Source of the DNA: Halorubellus sp034808145
Lineage (GTDB): Archaea > Halobacteriota > Halobacteria > Halobacteriales > Natrialbaceae
Direction of reading: 5' to 3'
Length of the DNA stretch: 64,000 nucleotides
Assembly: GCF_034808145.1 (NCBI RefSeq)
Contig: NZ_JAXHGM010000002.1
Coordinates: forward strand, 186,001 to 250,000
The position numbers and the translations under genes are program-made. Position 1 is the first letter of the stretch. Each line of letters begins with the position of its first letter. Shown here piece after piece: positions 1 to 7,738 of the stretch. The notes under the pieces are model-generated. The model was given only the letters and a program-made list of their open reading frames with translations, had not been told where the DNA came from and did not search any database.

Positions 1-1
1 C

Positions 2-142
2 CAGCAGCAGGCGGTCATCGAGCGCATCGAGGCGCGCGTGGACTGGCTGGCCGACGGCGCGGGGGAGCTGGAGCGAGCGCTCGACGAGTTCACGGTGCGG
101 TCGTCTGCGGTCCCGGAGCGGGCCGTGGAGGGCTCGCGATGA
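2..142 (+). CDS. C-terminal end of an unidentified protein (5' truncated)
   Basis: Only the last 46 codons lie in the window; the frame ends in TGA at 140-142. The visible residues are charged and helical, with Glu/Arg/Leu heptad-like spacing (a QQQAVIERIEARV stretch), which suggests a coiled coil or amphipathic helix. The stop overlaps the ATG of the next gene in an ATGA arrangement, so the two are probably co-transcribed and translationally coupled. It may belong to the same redox module as the ferredoxin-domain and halocyanin genes downstream. No function can be assigned from this fragment. Confidence 0.7.
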   Translation, partial: QQQAVIERIEARVDWLADGAGELERALDEFTVRSSAVPERAVEGSR

Positions 143-1215
143 CGGACGACGCGCCCGCTGGCGCCGAGGACGCGACCGACGGCGGTGAGGGGTCCGACGG
201 CGAGTTCGTGTTCGGTGGCGCGGAGGCGGTCGACGCCGAGTCGACCCCGACGACCGGTGTGGTCGGGCCGTCGCCGGCGCTGGACCCGGCGGACGTCGTT
301 CGTATACAACTGGACGCCATCGTGGCGGGCGACGTGGACGCGACGGCGGCGCGTGCGGCGGGCGACGTTCCGGGGAGCGTGCGGACGCTGTTCGATTTCG
401 CGACGCCGTCGTTCCGGGACGCGCACGGCGACCTGGACGGGTTCGCGGCGACGTTCCTCGGCCCGATCTACGACCGGCTCGTCGGCGCGACCGACGTCGA
501 ACGCGGTCCGGGCGAGCGCGACGGCGACCGGTACGCGCAGGCGGTGCTCGCGCGCCACCCCGACGGCGACCGCACGTACGAGTTCGTGCTCGCGAAGCGC
601 GCCGGCGGGAAGTACGACGGCTGCTGGCTCACGGAGGCCGTGGACCTGACCTACGACGGCGAGAGCCCGTCGTTCCGGCGGACGCCGACGGTGACGTTCG
701 GCGACCGGTCGGTGACGTGCGAGGTCGGCGACCAGCTGCGCGCGGTCCTGCTGTCCGCGGAGGGGTACTCGCCGCACAACGACGTGACGCAGGTCGCGAA
801 CTGCGGCGGGAACGGGCTCTGCGGGACGTGCGCGGTGTCCTGCGACGGCGAGGTCGACGAGATGGACGAACGGGAGCAGCGTCGGCTGTCGCTCCCGCCG
901 CACGACGCCGAGAGCGGCCTGCGGCTCTCCTGCCAGACGCACGTCGAGGGCGACGTCGTCGTCGAGAAGCACGGCGGGTACTGGGGACAGCACGTCGAGG
1001 ACGTCGCCGGTCGGGACGACGGCGACGCGACCGACGCCGCGGACGCGGCGAGCGCCGCGGTGGACGCCGAGGGCGCGCCGATGGACGGCGGCCCCGACGA
1101 CGCGTCGCCCGTCGACCCGGCGTCCGTGGTGGCGGTGACGGACGCGGAGTACGCCGGCGAGTACGAGTACGCCGCGGACGGCGCTGCCGGCGCGGCGTCG
1201 GGGGGTGGTCGGTGA
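139..1215 (+). CDS. [2Fe-2S] ferredoxin-domain protein with N-terminal NTF2-like region
   Basis: This 358-residue acidic protein has a disordered N-terminus (about 1-48). Residues about 50-175 form an alpha/beta domain that resembles small NTF2-like/DUF4864-type folds; that part is inference. Residues about 180-285 form a plant-type ferredoxin domain. Cys222, Cys228, Cys231 and Cys265 are spaced C-x5-C-x2-C-x33-C, as expected for a [2Fe-2S] cluster. A low-complexity Asp/Ala tail follows. There is no signal peptide or membrane segment, so it should be cytoplasmic. The start ATG overlaps the preceding stop, and its own stop TGA (1213-1215) overlaps the next start, so the genes look translationally coupled. 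It probably passes electrons to or from the neighbouring membrane protein, but that is inferred from context only. Confidence 0.85.
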   Translation: MTDDAPAGAEDATDGGEGSDGEFVFGGAEAVDAESTPTTGVVGPSPALDPADVVRIQLDAIVAGDVDATAARAAGDVPGSVRTLFDFATPSFRDAHGDLDGFAATFLGPIYDRLVGATDVERGPGERDGDRYAQAVLARHPDGDRTYEFVLAKRAGGKYDGCWLTEAVDLTYDGESPSFRRTPTVTFGDRSVTCEVGDQLRAVLLSAEGYSPHNDVTQVANCGGNGLCGTCAVSCDGEVDEMDEREQRRLSLPPHDAESGLRLSCQTHVEGDVVVEKHGGYWGQHVEDVAGRDDGDATDAADAASAAVDAEGAPMDGGPDDASPVDPASVVAVTDAEYAGEYEYAADGAAGAASGGGR

Positions 1216-1883
1216 TGATGGACACCGCCGCGAGCCAGACCGACGAGTCGATGCGCGACGGGTTCGGTCTCGACGCGTTCCTCGTCGTCGGTGCGGTGCT
1301 CGCGGCCGTCGGGTGGGGTGGCACGCAGTTCCTGGCGTCGTCGCCGGGGCTGGCGCTCGACGTCCTCGGGTTCGAGGCGGCGGTCGTCGTCGTCGCGTAC
1401 TGGCTGGTCGCGAGCGTCGGCATGGTGGCGCTCGCGCTCGCGGCCGGGCAGCGCGTCGTCCGGTACAGCCCGCTGCTGTGGGCGTGGGGCGTCCTCGTCT
1501 CGCTCGCGCTCCTCGCGGACGTCGCGGTCGTCCTCGGCGCGTTCGGCCCCGAACTCGGGCGGACGCTCCTGTGGACGCCGTGGCCGGTCGTCATCGGCCT
1601 CGGGTTCGCGCTCACGGGCGTCGTCGCGGCGCACCGGGCCCGTGGCGCGTACCTCGTCGGCGCGCTCGCCGCCGGCCTCGTCGTCCTCGCCGCGGTCCTG
1701 TTCCCGTCCACGGTCGCCGACTGGGCGTTCGCCGCGACGGGCGTCGTCCACGCGCTCCCGCTGCTCGTCGACGCGCGGGCCGGGGACGGCGACGCGGACG
1801 CGGCCGAGGACGACGCGGGAACCGGCTACGAGTTCCGCGAGCTCGACCGCGTCGGCGACGACGCCGAGGAGGGCGGCGCATGA
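1215..1883 (+). CDS. Six-helix integral membrane protein of the ferredoxin-halocyanin module
   Basis: This 222-residue protein has about six hydrophobic segments (roughly residues 18-38, 48-75, 82-110, 118-135, 142-162 and 166-185) and an acidic cytoplasmic tail. I do not recognise a family. The last helix carries a His (GVVHALPLL) and another His follows helix 4, but no paired-His haem motif is evident. Two in-frame ATGs lie side by side at 1215 and 1218; the first overlaps the stop of the ferredoxin gene. Its stop overlaps the ATG of the halocyanin gene. The fixed order ferredoxin, membrane protein, secreted copper protein suggests it may connect cytoplasmic and extracellular electron carriers. 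This is inference. Confidence 0.75.
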   Translation: MMDTAASQTDESMRDGFGLDAFLVVGAVLAAVGWGGTQFLASSPGLALDVLGFEAAVVVVAYWLVASVGMVALALAAGQRVVRYSPLLWAWGVLVSLALLADVAVVLGAFGPELGRTLLWTPWPVVIGLGFALTGVVAAHRARGAYLVGALAAGLVVLAAVLFPSTVADWAFAATGVVHALPLLVDARAGDGDADAAEDDAGTGYEFRELDRVGDDAEEGGA

Positions 1884-2590
1884 CCGACCGCGAGACCGCT
1901 CCCCGCATCGACGACGGCGCCGAATCCGACGCCCGCGACGCGAGCGACCGCGGAGGATGCGACCACGCGGAGCGCGACCACGGTCGGCGGCGCGTGCTCG
2001 CCGTCGCGGGCGCGTCGCTCTCGGCGCTCGCGACCGCCGGCTGCCTCTCGAACCCCTGGGGGCCCGCCCGGCCAGGTGCGCGCTCGTCGACGGCCACCGC
2101 CGACGGCGGCGAGTCCGCGCCCGCGACCGCGACGACCCGTGGGAGCGAGCCGACCACGGACGCCGACGCGGACACGACCCGCGTCGACGCGACGAGCGGT
2201 GACGACGGCGACACCACCGTGGCCGACGAGACGACGGAGGCGACGACGACCGAGCCGACCGCGACCGAGACGGCGACTGCGGTCCCCCCCGAGGAGCGGG
2301 AACCCGACCAGGTCGTCGAGGTCGCGCCCGACGGGTTCCGGTTCGCGCCGGAGACGTTCACGATCGACGCTGGCGACACCGTCCACTGGCAGTGGAAGGA
2401 CTCCGGGCACAACGTCCGCGTCCGCGAGAAACCGGACGCGTCTGACTGGACCGGGACGCCCGGCGACGCGTCGGACACGTACGGGGAGGGCTACCTGCAC
2501 GCGCACACGTTCGACGAGCCCGGCGAGTACGAGTGCTTCTGCGCTCCGCACCAGACCCTCGGCCTCGAAGGGTCGTTCACCGTCCGCTGA
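1880..2590 (+). CDS. Halocyanin-like blue copper lipoprotein, Tat-exported
   Basis: This 236-residue protein starts with an acidic leader, then a twin-arginine signal (RRRVLAVAGASL) ending in a lipobox with Cys55 (ATAGC). It should be exported folded by Tat and lipid-anchored. A Thr/Glu/Asp-rich linker (about 60-140) precedes a plastocyanin-fold domain (about 143-236). The type-1 copper ligands His177, Cys221 and His224 are visible. The usual axial Met five residues after the second His is Leu229 here. Halocyanins are small electron carriers on the outer face of the haloarchaeal membrane. The ATG overlaps the previous stop by 4 bp, so it ends the coupled gene set. The Met-to-Leu change would be expected to raise the redox potential, by analogy with other type-1 sites. 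Confidence 0.9.
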   Translation: MTDRETAPRIDDGAESDARDASDRGGCDHAERDHGRRRVLAVAGASLSALATAGCLSNPWGPARPGARSSTATADGGESAPATATTRGSEPTTDADADTTRVDATSGDDGDTTVADETTEATTTEPTATETATAVPPEEREPDQVVEVAPDGFRFAPETFTIDAGDTVHWQWKDSGHNVRVREKPDASDWTGTPGDASDTYGEGYLHAHTFDEPGEYECFCAPHQTLGLEGSFTVR

Positions 2591-2752
2591 CGCCGGCGAA
2601 CGGTTGACGACGAGCGGCCGGCGGAAGTGGCCGACGACGAGCGGCCGACGGGAGCGGTCGACGGCGAGCGCCCCGCGTTCGCTCGCATCGGCCGCGAGAC
2701 TACGTATCTTGGCCGTACCTACTCCCAGCGCGGCGTGCTCGTCGAGCGTACG

Positions 2753-3790
2753 ATGGGGTCGACCGAGAACGACGGCGACGAACCTGCCGGCGCCGACGGT
2801 GGGACCGTCGACGACCGCGGCGACCGCTCCGCTTCGACCGGAGGGCTCGTCGCCGACGGCGGGTACGAGGTATCGACGTGGGAGCCCCGGACCGCGCTCG
2901 ACCGCCTGGCGGTCGCGGTGTACTCGGGGCTGGTCGCGAGCGCGCGCTGGGCGGTGGTCGCGCTCGCCGTGATGGCGTTCACCGCCCAGCTCGGCCTGGT
3001 CGTGTTCGGTATCACGGTCCGGCCGACGCTCGGCGTCCTCACGGTCGCGTCCATCCTGCCCGCGCTCGTCATCGTCGGCGTCATCTGGTACCAGAACCCG
3101 ACGATGCGCGAACCCGTCTGGCCGCTCGCCGCCACGTTCCTGCTGTCGGTCCTGCTCGCGAGCTTCGCGGCGGTCGCGAACTCCGCGCTCAAGTCCGTCA
3201 TCACGGCGTCCGTCCCGAGCGTGCTCGCGCTCGTCGTCTTCTTCTTCCTCGTCGTCGGCCCCGTCGAGGAGACCGTGAAATGGCTCGCGATTCGACTGTA
3301 CGCGTACCGGAGTTCGGCGTTCGACGCCGTCATCGACGGCGCCGTGTACGGCGCGGTCGCCGGCCTCGGGTTCGCGACCATCGAGAACGCGCTGTACATC
3401 TCGCGCGCGGTCATCGACGCCGGCGGGTTCCAGGCCGCCCAGAGCCTCCAGGGGGCGTTCGAGGTCGCGACCTCGCGGTCGTTCGTCGGCCCCGGGCACG
3501 TGCTGTACTCCGCCATCGCCGGCTACTACCTCGGGCTCGCGAAGTTCAGCGACGACCACTGGGGTCCCATCGTCGTCAAGGGACTGCTCATCGCTGCCGG
3601 CGTCCACGCGACGTACAACACGATCGTCACCGTGGTCGACTTCGGCGCGTTCCCGCTCGTCGACGGCGGCGTCGGGTTCGTCCTGTTCGTGTTCGCGTTC
3701 GAGGGCGCCGTCGGGTACGTCCTCTACCGGAAGCTCTCGCGGTACAACCGGTACTACCGAGCGGGCGCGACCCACGCGAACGGCGACTGA
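2753..3790 (+). CDS. PrsW family intramembrane metalloprotease
   Basis: This 345-residue protein has a disordered acidic N-terminus (about 1-45) and about eight hydrophobic segments. PrsW/CPBP-type signatures are present in order: E172-E173 followed by K (VEETVKWLA), E211-N212 (FATIENALY), His249 (GPGHVLY) and His285 (GVHATYN). These Glu/His residues are the expected metal-binding and catalytic residues of this intramembrane protease family. PrsW in Bacillus cleaves an anti-sigma factor; the archaeal substrate is unknown. I chose the ATG at 2753 because it begins the acidic leader; the frame is open further upstream, but that part would read through non-conserved sequence. It follows the halocyanin gene on the same strand after a 160-bp gap. 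Confidence 0.88.
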   Translation: MGSTENDGDEPAGADGGTVDDRGDRSASTGGLVADGGYEVSTWEPRTALDRLAVAVYSGLVASARWAVVALAVMAFTAQLGLVVFGITVRPTLGVLTVASILPALVIVGVIWYQNPTMREPVWPLAATFLLSVLLASFAAVANSALKSVITASVPSVLALVVFFFLVVGPVEETVKWLAIRLYAYRSSAFDAVIDGAVYGAVAGLGFATIENALYISRAVIDAGGFQAAQSLQGAFEVATSRSFVGPGHVLYSAIAGYYLGLAKFSDDHWGPIVVKGLLIAAGVHATYNTIVTVVDFGAFPLVDGGVGFVLFVFAFEGAVGYVLYRKLSRYNRYYRAGATHANGD

Positions 3791-3925
3791 CCGCGAAACC
3801 GGACGTCCCCGGGCGCGTCGCCTTCGACCGGCCGCCGGAGTCTCGTCGACGACGCCGTCGCGCGCCAGCTCCACTCTAGTAGCGATATTATTCAGCGATA
3901 ATCTAACGAAGCAAGACTGACACTC

Positions 3926-3969
3926 GATGGCGGTTCGTTGACGGTTCGGTGGCGGTTCGATGGCGGTTC
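3926..3969 (+). repeat. Four tandem 11-bp repeats upstream of a small membrane-protein gene
   Basis: Four consecutive 11-mers, GATGGCGGTTC, GTTGACGGTTC, GGTGGCGGTTC and GATGGCGGTTC, lie head to tail. The first and last are identical and all share the ending CGGTTC. The 11-bp period is close to one DNA helical turn, so a regulator could bind the same face repeatedly. The block lies about 25 bp upstream of a T-rich TATA-like stretch (about 3988-3997) and about 65 bp upstream of the ATG at 4033. Confidence 0.7.
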
Positions 3970-4032
3970 GAACGTGGTTTTCGGCGAAATTTTTACTACG
4001 GAACCGTTCGTACGTTCGGACCGGATCGAGCC

Positions 4033-4323
4033 ATGGAACGACCGGATTCCGACCAGCGAACGGTGGTATCGCGCACGACAACGACCGACGTCGGCGTGTC
4101 CCGGTACGACGTCGCGCTGGGCGTCATCCCGGTGCTCCTCGCGTTGCCGGCGCTCGCCGCGGCGCTGACCGGACTGCCGGTCGAACCGCTCGTCGGCGTC
4201 GGCGCGGTCGCGTGCGCGCTCGTCGTCGTCGACGTCTGTTTCCTGCATCCGCCGGGCGACGACCGCGGCATCGACGAGGCCGACGACGGTCGCGACGGTC
4301 CGGCCGTCGGACGGGGTAGGTAA
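4033..4323 (+). CDS. Small two-helix membrane protein, function unknown
   Basis: This 96-residue protein has a polar N-terminus with a Thr run, two adjacent hydrophobic segments (about residues 28-46 and 52-70) and an acidic tail. It resembles the many short two-helix membrane proteins of haloarchaea, but I do not recognise a family. I chose the ATG at 4033 because it lies 35-40 bp after a TATA-like AAATTTTTACTA stretch; upstream in-frame starts would fall inside the 11-bp tandem repeats. It stands alone between the PrsW-like gene and the NAD(P)-binding protein gene. Confidence 0.6.
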   Translation: MERPDSDQRTVVSRTTTTDVGVSRYDVALGVIPVLLALPALAAALTGLPVEPLVGVGAVACALVVVDVCFLHPPGDDRGIDEADDGRDGPAVGRGR

Positions 4324-4360
4324 GTCGCTCGATAGCGGCATCGAAGCGGTCGCACGGAAC

Positions 4361-4368
4361 GTTTTACC
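4361..4368 (+). promoter_or_regulatory. TATA box for the NAD(P)-binding protein gene
   Basis: GTTTTACC lies 19-26 bp ahead of the GTG start at 4387, a distance that predicts a leaderless or nearly leaderless transcript and supports the GTG start. Confidence 0.55.
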
Positions 4369-4386
4369 TCCCGCAGGACGTAGTGT

Positions 4387-5127
4387 GTGAACGTGCCACA
4401 CGAATCGTATCGCGTCCTGGTCGCAGACGCCGCAACGCCGGTCGGCATCGCCCTCCTCTCGTACCTCGGCGAGACCGAGTACGTCCTCCGTGCCCTCGTC
4501 ACGGACACCGACGCCGAGCGTCGCGCGCACAACGCCGGCGCCGACGAGGTCGTTCACGCCGACTTCGAGAACCACCACGCCCTCGTGGACGCCGTCGCCG
4601 ACGTCGACGCCATCTGCTGTACCGCCACGGACGGCGGCCTCGGTCGCGTCGCCGGCCCGCTCGACGCCGGCCGCGGCCTCCGGAACCTCCTCGACGCCGT
4701 CGACGACGACAGTCGCCCGTACGTCGTCCTCCACTCCACCATCGGCGTCGGCGACTCCAGACAGGGCATGGTCCTCCCGCGACGCCTCTACAACCACCGC
4801 CTCCTCCGTGCGCTCGACGAGACGGAACGGTACCTCCGCGAACGCGGCGTCCCCTACACGGTCCTCCGCACCGGCGCGACGACCGACGACGCACGCAGCC
4901 ACGACGTCGTCACGGGCGAAGGCGGCGACGAGGTCTCCGGCCGCATCGGTCGCGCGGACCTCGCGTGGCTGATGACCGCCGCCCTCACCACGCCGGAAGC
5001 CCGCAACCGGACGTTCGAGGTGGCGAGCGCCGGCGCGACGACCGCGGGCGACGCCGTCGACTTCGCGTGGAGCGGCCCCGAAGCCGGCCTCGTCGCGCGC
5101 CGCTCGGGCTACTCCATCCCGTCCTGA
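4387..5127 (+). CDS. NAD(P)-binding Rossmann-fold protein (atypical SDR/NmrA-like)
   Basis: This 246-residue protein begins with a Rossmann beta-alpha-beta unit (YRVLVADAATPVGIALLSYL). The usual GxxGxxG loop is replaced by an A-x-x-P-x-G form. A second acidic strand, a conserved HSTIGVGDS strand end and a C-terminal YTVLRTG motif follow, all typical of extended or atypical short-chain dehydrogenases that bind NAD(P) and act as sugar epimerases, reductases or redox sensors. The canonical YxxxK pair is not evident (a Y-N-H-R region lies in its place), so catalysis is uncertain. The start is GTG at 4387, supported by the TATA box just upstream. It is monocistronic by spacing. Confidence 0.75.
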   Translation: MNVPHESYRVLVADAATPVGIALLSYLGETEYVLRALVTDTDAERRAHNAGADEVVHADFENHHALVDAVADVDAICCTATDGGLGRVAGPLDAGRGLRNLLDAVDDDSRPYVVLHSTIGVGDSRQGMVLPRRLYNHRLLRALDETERYLRERGVPYTVLRTGATTDDARSHDVVTGEGGDEVSGRIGRADLAWLMTAALTTPEARNRTFEVASAGATTAGDAVDFAWSGPEAGLVARRSGYSIPS

Positions 5128-5247
5128 GAGGGCCGCGTCCGACGAAGACCGTTCGAGAAGTCGTCCGCACTTTCGGGAACCGTCACCGGGCGTAGCGGTC
5201 GCTCGCGGTGGTCTGTGGGCGAAGGAACTGGACGCCTACGTCCTGGT

Positions 5248-6312
5248 TCAGTCCGCGAGAATCGTTCGCTTCGCGTCGGCCATCCCGAGCACGTCGTCGA
5301 AGAAGTCGAGCGAGTCGTTCGGACCGGGGTTGGCCTCGGGGTGGTACTGGCGCGTGATGACGTCGAGGTCCTCGCTATCGAGGCCCTCGGGCGTGCCGTC
5401 GTTCACGTTGATCTGGGAGACCTCCAGAGCCTCCGGGGCGTCGGCGACCGTGTAGCCGTGGTTCTGCGTGGTCATGACGACCTTCCCGGAGTCGACGTCC
5501 TGCACGGGCTGGTTGACGCCGCGGTGCCCGAACGCCATCTTCTCCGTGGTCCCGCCGAGCGCGCGAGCGACGATCTGCTGGCCGAGACAGATGCCGGCGA
5601 CGGGGACGTCGCCGACGAACGCGTCCACGACGTCGACCGCGGCGTCGAAGTTCGCGGGGTCGCCGGGGCCGTTCGAGACGAACAGCACGTCGGGGTCGAT
5701 TGCCTCGACCTCCGCGGGCGTCGCGTCGTACGGCAGGCGGTGCACGGTCGCGCCGCGCTCGTTCAGCGAGTCGACGATCGCCTGCTTCGCGCCGCAGTCG
5801 AGCAGTGCGACGGTCTCGCCGTCGGCGTCGCCCTCGGTGACCTCGACCTCGTCGACGGAGACCTGCGCGCCGATGTCCTCGTGGTCGCTCATCGCCGTGC
5901 AGTCCTCGAGTTCCGCGAGCGCGTCCTCGGGGGTCACGTCGTCGCCGACCGCGATGCCGCACGCCATGGCGCCGTCCTCGCGGACGTCCGTGACGAGGTC
6001 GCGCGTGTCGATCTGGTCGACCGCCGGAACGCCTTCGACGGTGAGCCACTCGGCGACGTCGTCGGTGAGCTCGCGAGCGACCGCGGCGTTGGGGTGGACG
6101 CGGTCGGACTCGAAGCGCGCCTCGCGCACGCCGTAGTTCCCGATGAGGGGGTACGCGAAGGTGAGGATCTGTTCCTCGTAGGAGGGGTCGGTGAGGCTCT
6201 CCTCGTATCCCGTGTACGCTGTTGTGAAGACAAGTTCGCCGTTCGTCGTTCCTGGAGCGCGGCCACGTGCTTCGATCACGTGTCCGCCCTCGATGGCTAC
6301 GTAGGCGTCCAT
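5248..6312 (-). CDS. carA: Carbamoyl-phosphate synthase small (glutaminase) subunit
   Basis: CarA releases ammonia from glutamine and passes it to the large subunit CarB to make carbamoyl phosphate for arginine and pyrimidine synthesis. The 354-residue length is normal. The N-terminal CPSase domain (about 1-130) opens with the family's GELVFTTAYTGYEESLTDPSY signature. The class-I amidotransferase domain (about 165-350) carries Cys242 in GICLGQQ, and His324 and Glu326 in RQYHPE, the complete glutaminase triad. carB is not in the window. The gene is divergent from an Lrp/AsnC regulator gene starting at 6418, and a copy of ATCGTTACGA lies across its start codon. A minus-strand TATA-like CTTATGG at about 6340-6348 fits a leaderless start at 6312. 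Confidence 0.97.
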   Translation of the reverse strand: MDAYVAIEGGHVIEARGRAPGTTNGELVFTTAYTGYEESLTDPSYEEQILTFAYPLIGNYGVREARFESDRVHPNAAVARELTDDVAEWLTVEGVPAVDQIDTRDLVTDVREDGAMACGIAVGDDVTPEDALAELEDCTAMSDHEDIGAQVSVDEVEVTEGDADGETVALLDCGAKQAIVDSLNERGATVHRLPYDATPAEVEAIDPDVLFVSNGPGDPANFDAAVDVVDAFVGDVPVAGICLGQQIVARALGGTTEKMAFGHRGVNQPVQDVDSGKVVMTTQNHGYTVADAPEALEVSQINVNDGTPEGLDSEDLDVITRQYHPEANPGPNDSLDFFDDVLGMADAKRTILAD

Positions 6313-6381
6313 CGTTACGAGATACGTATCGACCCCGGCCCCATAAGCGTTGCTTTCGTAGCATCGTTACGAATTTCGTAA
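6311..6381. promoter_or_regulatory. Candidate Lrp-type operator in the carA/lrp divergent promoter
   Basis: TTACGAA-T-TTCGTAA at 6367-6381 is a perfect 15-bp palindrome. The sequence ATCGTTACGA that begins its left arm recurs at 6311-6320, overlapping the carA start codon and followed by GATACGTATC. The palindrome sits between the two divergent TATA-like elements (TTTAGG at 6385-6390 for the regulator, CTTATGG at about 6340-6348 for carA), where a bound regulator could control both genes. That the neighbouring Lrp-family protein binds it is inference. Confidence 0.6.
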
Positions 6382-6417
6382 TCGTTTAGGTTGGGGGTGG
6401 TGTACGCTCGTATCTAC

Positions 6418-6831
6418 ATGGACGAACTCGACCGCCGCATCCTCAACATCCTCCGGCGAGACGCCCGAACCCCCTACACCGAGATCGCCGAGGAGGTCGG
6501 CACGAGCGAGGGCACGGTCCGGAATCGCGTCGAACGCATGACCGAGGACGACGTCATCGAACGGTTCACCGTGTCCACGCGCACGGGGAACGTCAAGGCG
6601 ATGATAGAGGTCGGGGTCGCGGTGGACGTCTCCACGGGCGTGGTCGCGGACCGCATGGCCGACTGGGACGAGGTCGACTTCGTGTGGATGGTCTCCGGCG
6701 AGGAGGACATCGTCCTCGTCGTCGACGCCGCCGACACCCAGGGCGTGAACGAACTCATCACGCAGGCGCGCGAGCTCGAGGAGGTCGACGCCACGAAGAC
6801 CCGGCTCATCCTCGACGAACGGCTCGGGTGA
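6418..6831 (+). CDS. Lrp/AsnC family transcriptional regulator
   Basis: This 137-residue protein has the family's usual size. Residues about 1-55 form the winged helix-turn-helix (MDELDRRILNILRRDART, then GTSEGTVRNRVERM). Residues about 65-137 form the RAM/AsnC ligand-binding and oligomerisation domain, including FVWMVSGEEDIVLVV. Such proteins form octamers that sense amino acids or related metabolites. I chose the ATG at 6418 because it begins exactly at the domain and lies about 30 bp from TTTAGG; an alternative start at 6391 would add nine non-conserved residues. The divergent carA gene and the palindrome between them suggest control of carbamoyl-phosphate or arginine supply and autoregulation. 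Confidence 0.92.
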   Translation: MDELDRRILNILRRDARTPYTEIAEEVGTSEGTVRNRVERMTEDDVIERFTVSTRTGNVKAMIEVGVAVDVSTGVVADRMADWDEVDFVWMVSGEEDIVLVVDAADTQGVNELITQARELEEVDATKTRLILDERLG

Positions 6832-7111
6832 CCGGCTCGATGCCGTGGTCTCGGACGGTCGAAGGCGAGTCGTCTCGCTCGAACGCTCCCATCGGCACTT
6901 CCGTATCCACGCACCATGCTCGGCGGATTCTTCACCGCGGCCGCCGTCCTCGGCAGCTACTGGGGCTTCAGCACCTCGGCGATGCAACCGACAGCTAGAC
7001 CACGACGGTACCGCTCCACTACCCCTCCTTCCCCCACCCGACACGCCCCGTCGAGCGGCGTCGCCGTCGCGAGTCGAAGGTGGTTTCACTTCGGTTCGCG
7101 TCCCACCGGAT

Positions 7112-7693
7112 ATGAGCGCACCCGATTCGCCCGCCGACGCAGCCGGCGGTGACGTAGAGCACGAGAACGCCGGCCAGGACGTCATCGCCGTCGACCCCGA
7201 CGACGAACCGCAGGGGCCCGTGAACCGCCTCGACGCCCACACCGGCGACGGCATCCGGCACCGCGCGTTCACCGCGCTCCTGTTCGACGAGCAGGACCGC
7301 ATCCTCCTCGCGCAGCGCGCGCCCGAGAAGCGCCTGTGGGGGACGTGGTGGGACGGCACCGTCGCCTCCCACCCCCGCGAGGGCGAGACCCAGGAGGAGG
7401 CGACCCGGCAGCGACTCGACGACGAGCTCGGTATCACGCCCGACCAGTACGACGACCTCCGCGTCACCGACCGCTTCGAGTACAAGCGCTACTTCGAGAA
7501 CGCGGGCGTCGAACACGAGGTCTGCGCGGTCCTGCAGGCGACCCTGCACGACACCGAACTCGACCCGAACCCCGAGGAGGTCGGCGGCCTCATGTGGGTG
7601 CCCTACGAGCGACTCCACGAGGAGCCCGAGTTCTACCGCCAGCTCCGTCTCTGCCCGTGGTTCGAGATCGCGATGCGTCGCGACGTCGAGTGA
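7112..7693 (+). CDS. idi: Type-1 isopentenyl-diphosphate delta-isomerase homologue (Nudix) lacking the catalytic Cys
   Basis: Type-1 IPP isomerases interconvert IPP and DMAPP for archaeal lipid synthesis. This 193-residue protein has the family's Nudix fold: RAFTALLFDEQDRILLAQR at about 51-69, the Nudix-box remnant at about 89-107 (REGETQEEATRQRLDDELG) and VEHEVCAVL with Glu134 and Glu136, matching the active-site Glu of the E. coli enzyme. The catalytic Cys in the E. coli motif NSVCGHP is Ala85 here (GTVASHP). The usual Cys-based mechanism therefore looks absent, and the protein could be a divergent isomerase or another Nudix hydrolase. The ATG at 7112 begins an acidic 45-residue extension before the domain. 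Confidence 0.8.
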   Translation: MSAPDSPADAAGGDVEHENAGQDVIAVDPDDEPQGPVNRLDAHTGDGIRHRAFTALLFDEQDRILLAQRAPEKRLWGTWWDGTVASHPREGETQEEATRQRLDDELGITPDQYDDLRVTDRFEYKRYFENAGVEHEVCAVLQATLHDTELDPNPEEVGGLMWVPYERLHEEPEFYRQLRLCPWFEIAMRRDVE

Positions 7694-7738
7694 GCGAGCG
7701 CGACATCGGGCCCTCGACCGATTGACGGTCGCGCGGTC

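Noticed and set aside
3926..3969. CRISPR-like repeat array
   Set aside because: Repeats are directly adjacent without spacers and only 11 bp long.
6916..7152. Open frame of 78 codons starting MLGGFFTAAAVLGSYWGF
   Set aside because: It starts with a hydrophobic stretch but then becomes Arg/Ser-rich shadow sequence and overlaps the start of the isomerase homologue; no promoter or conserved pattern supports it.
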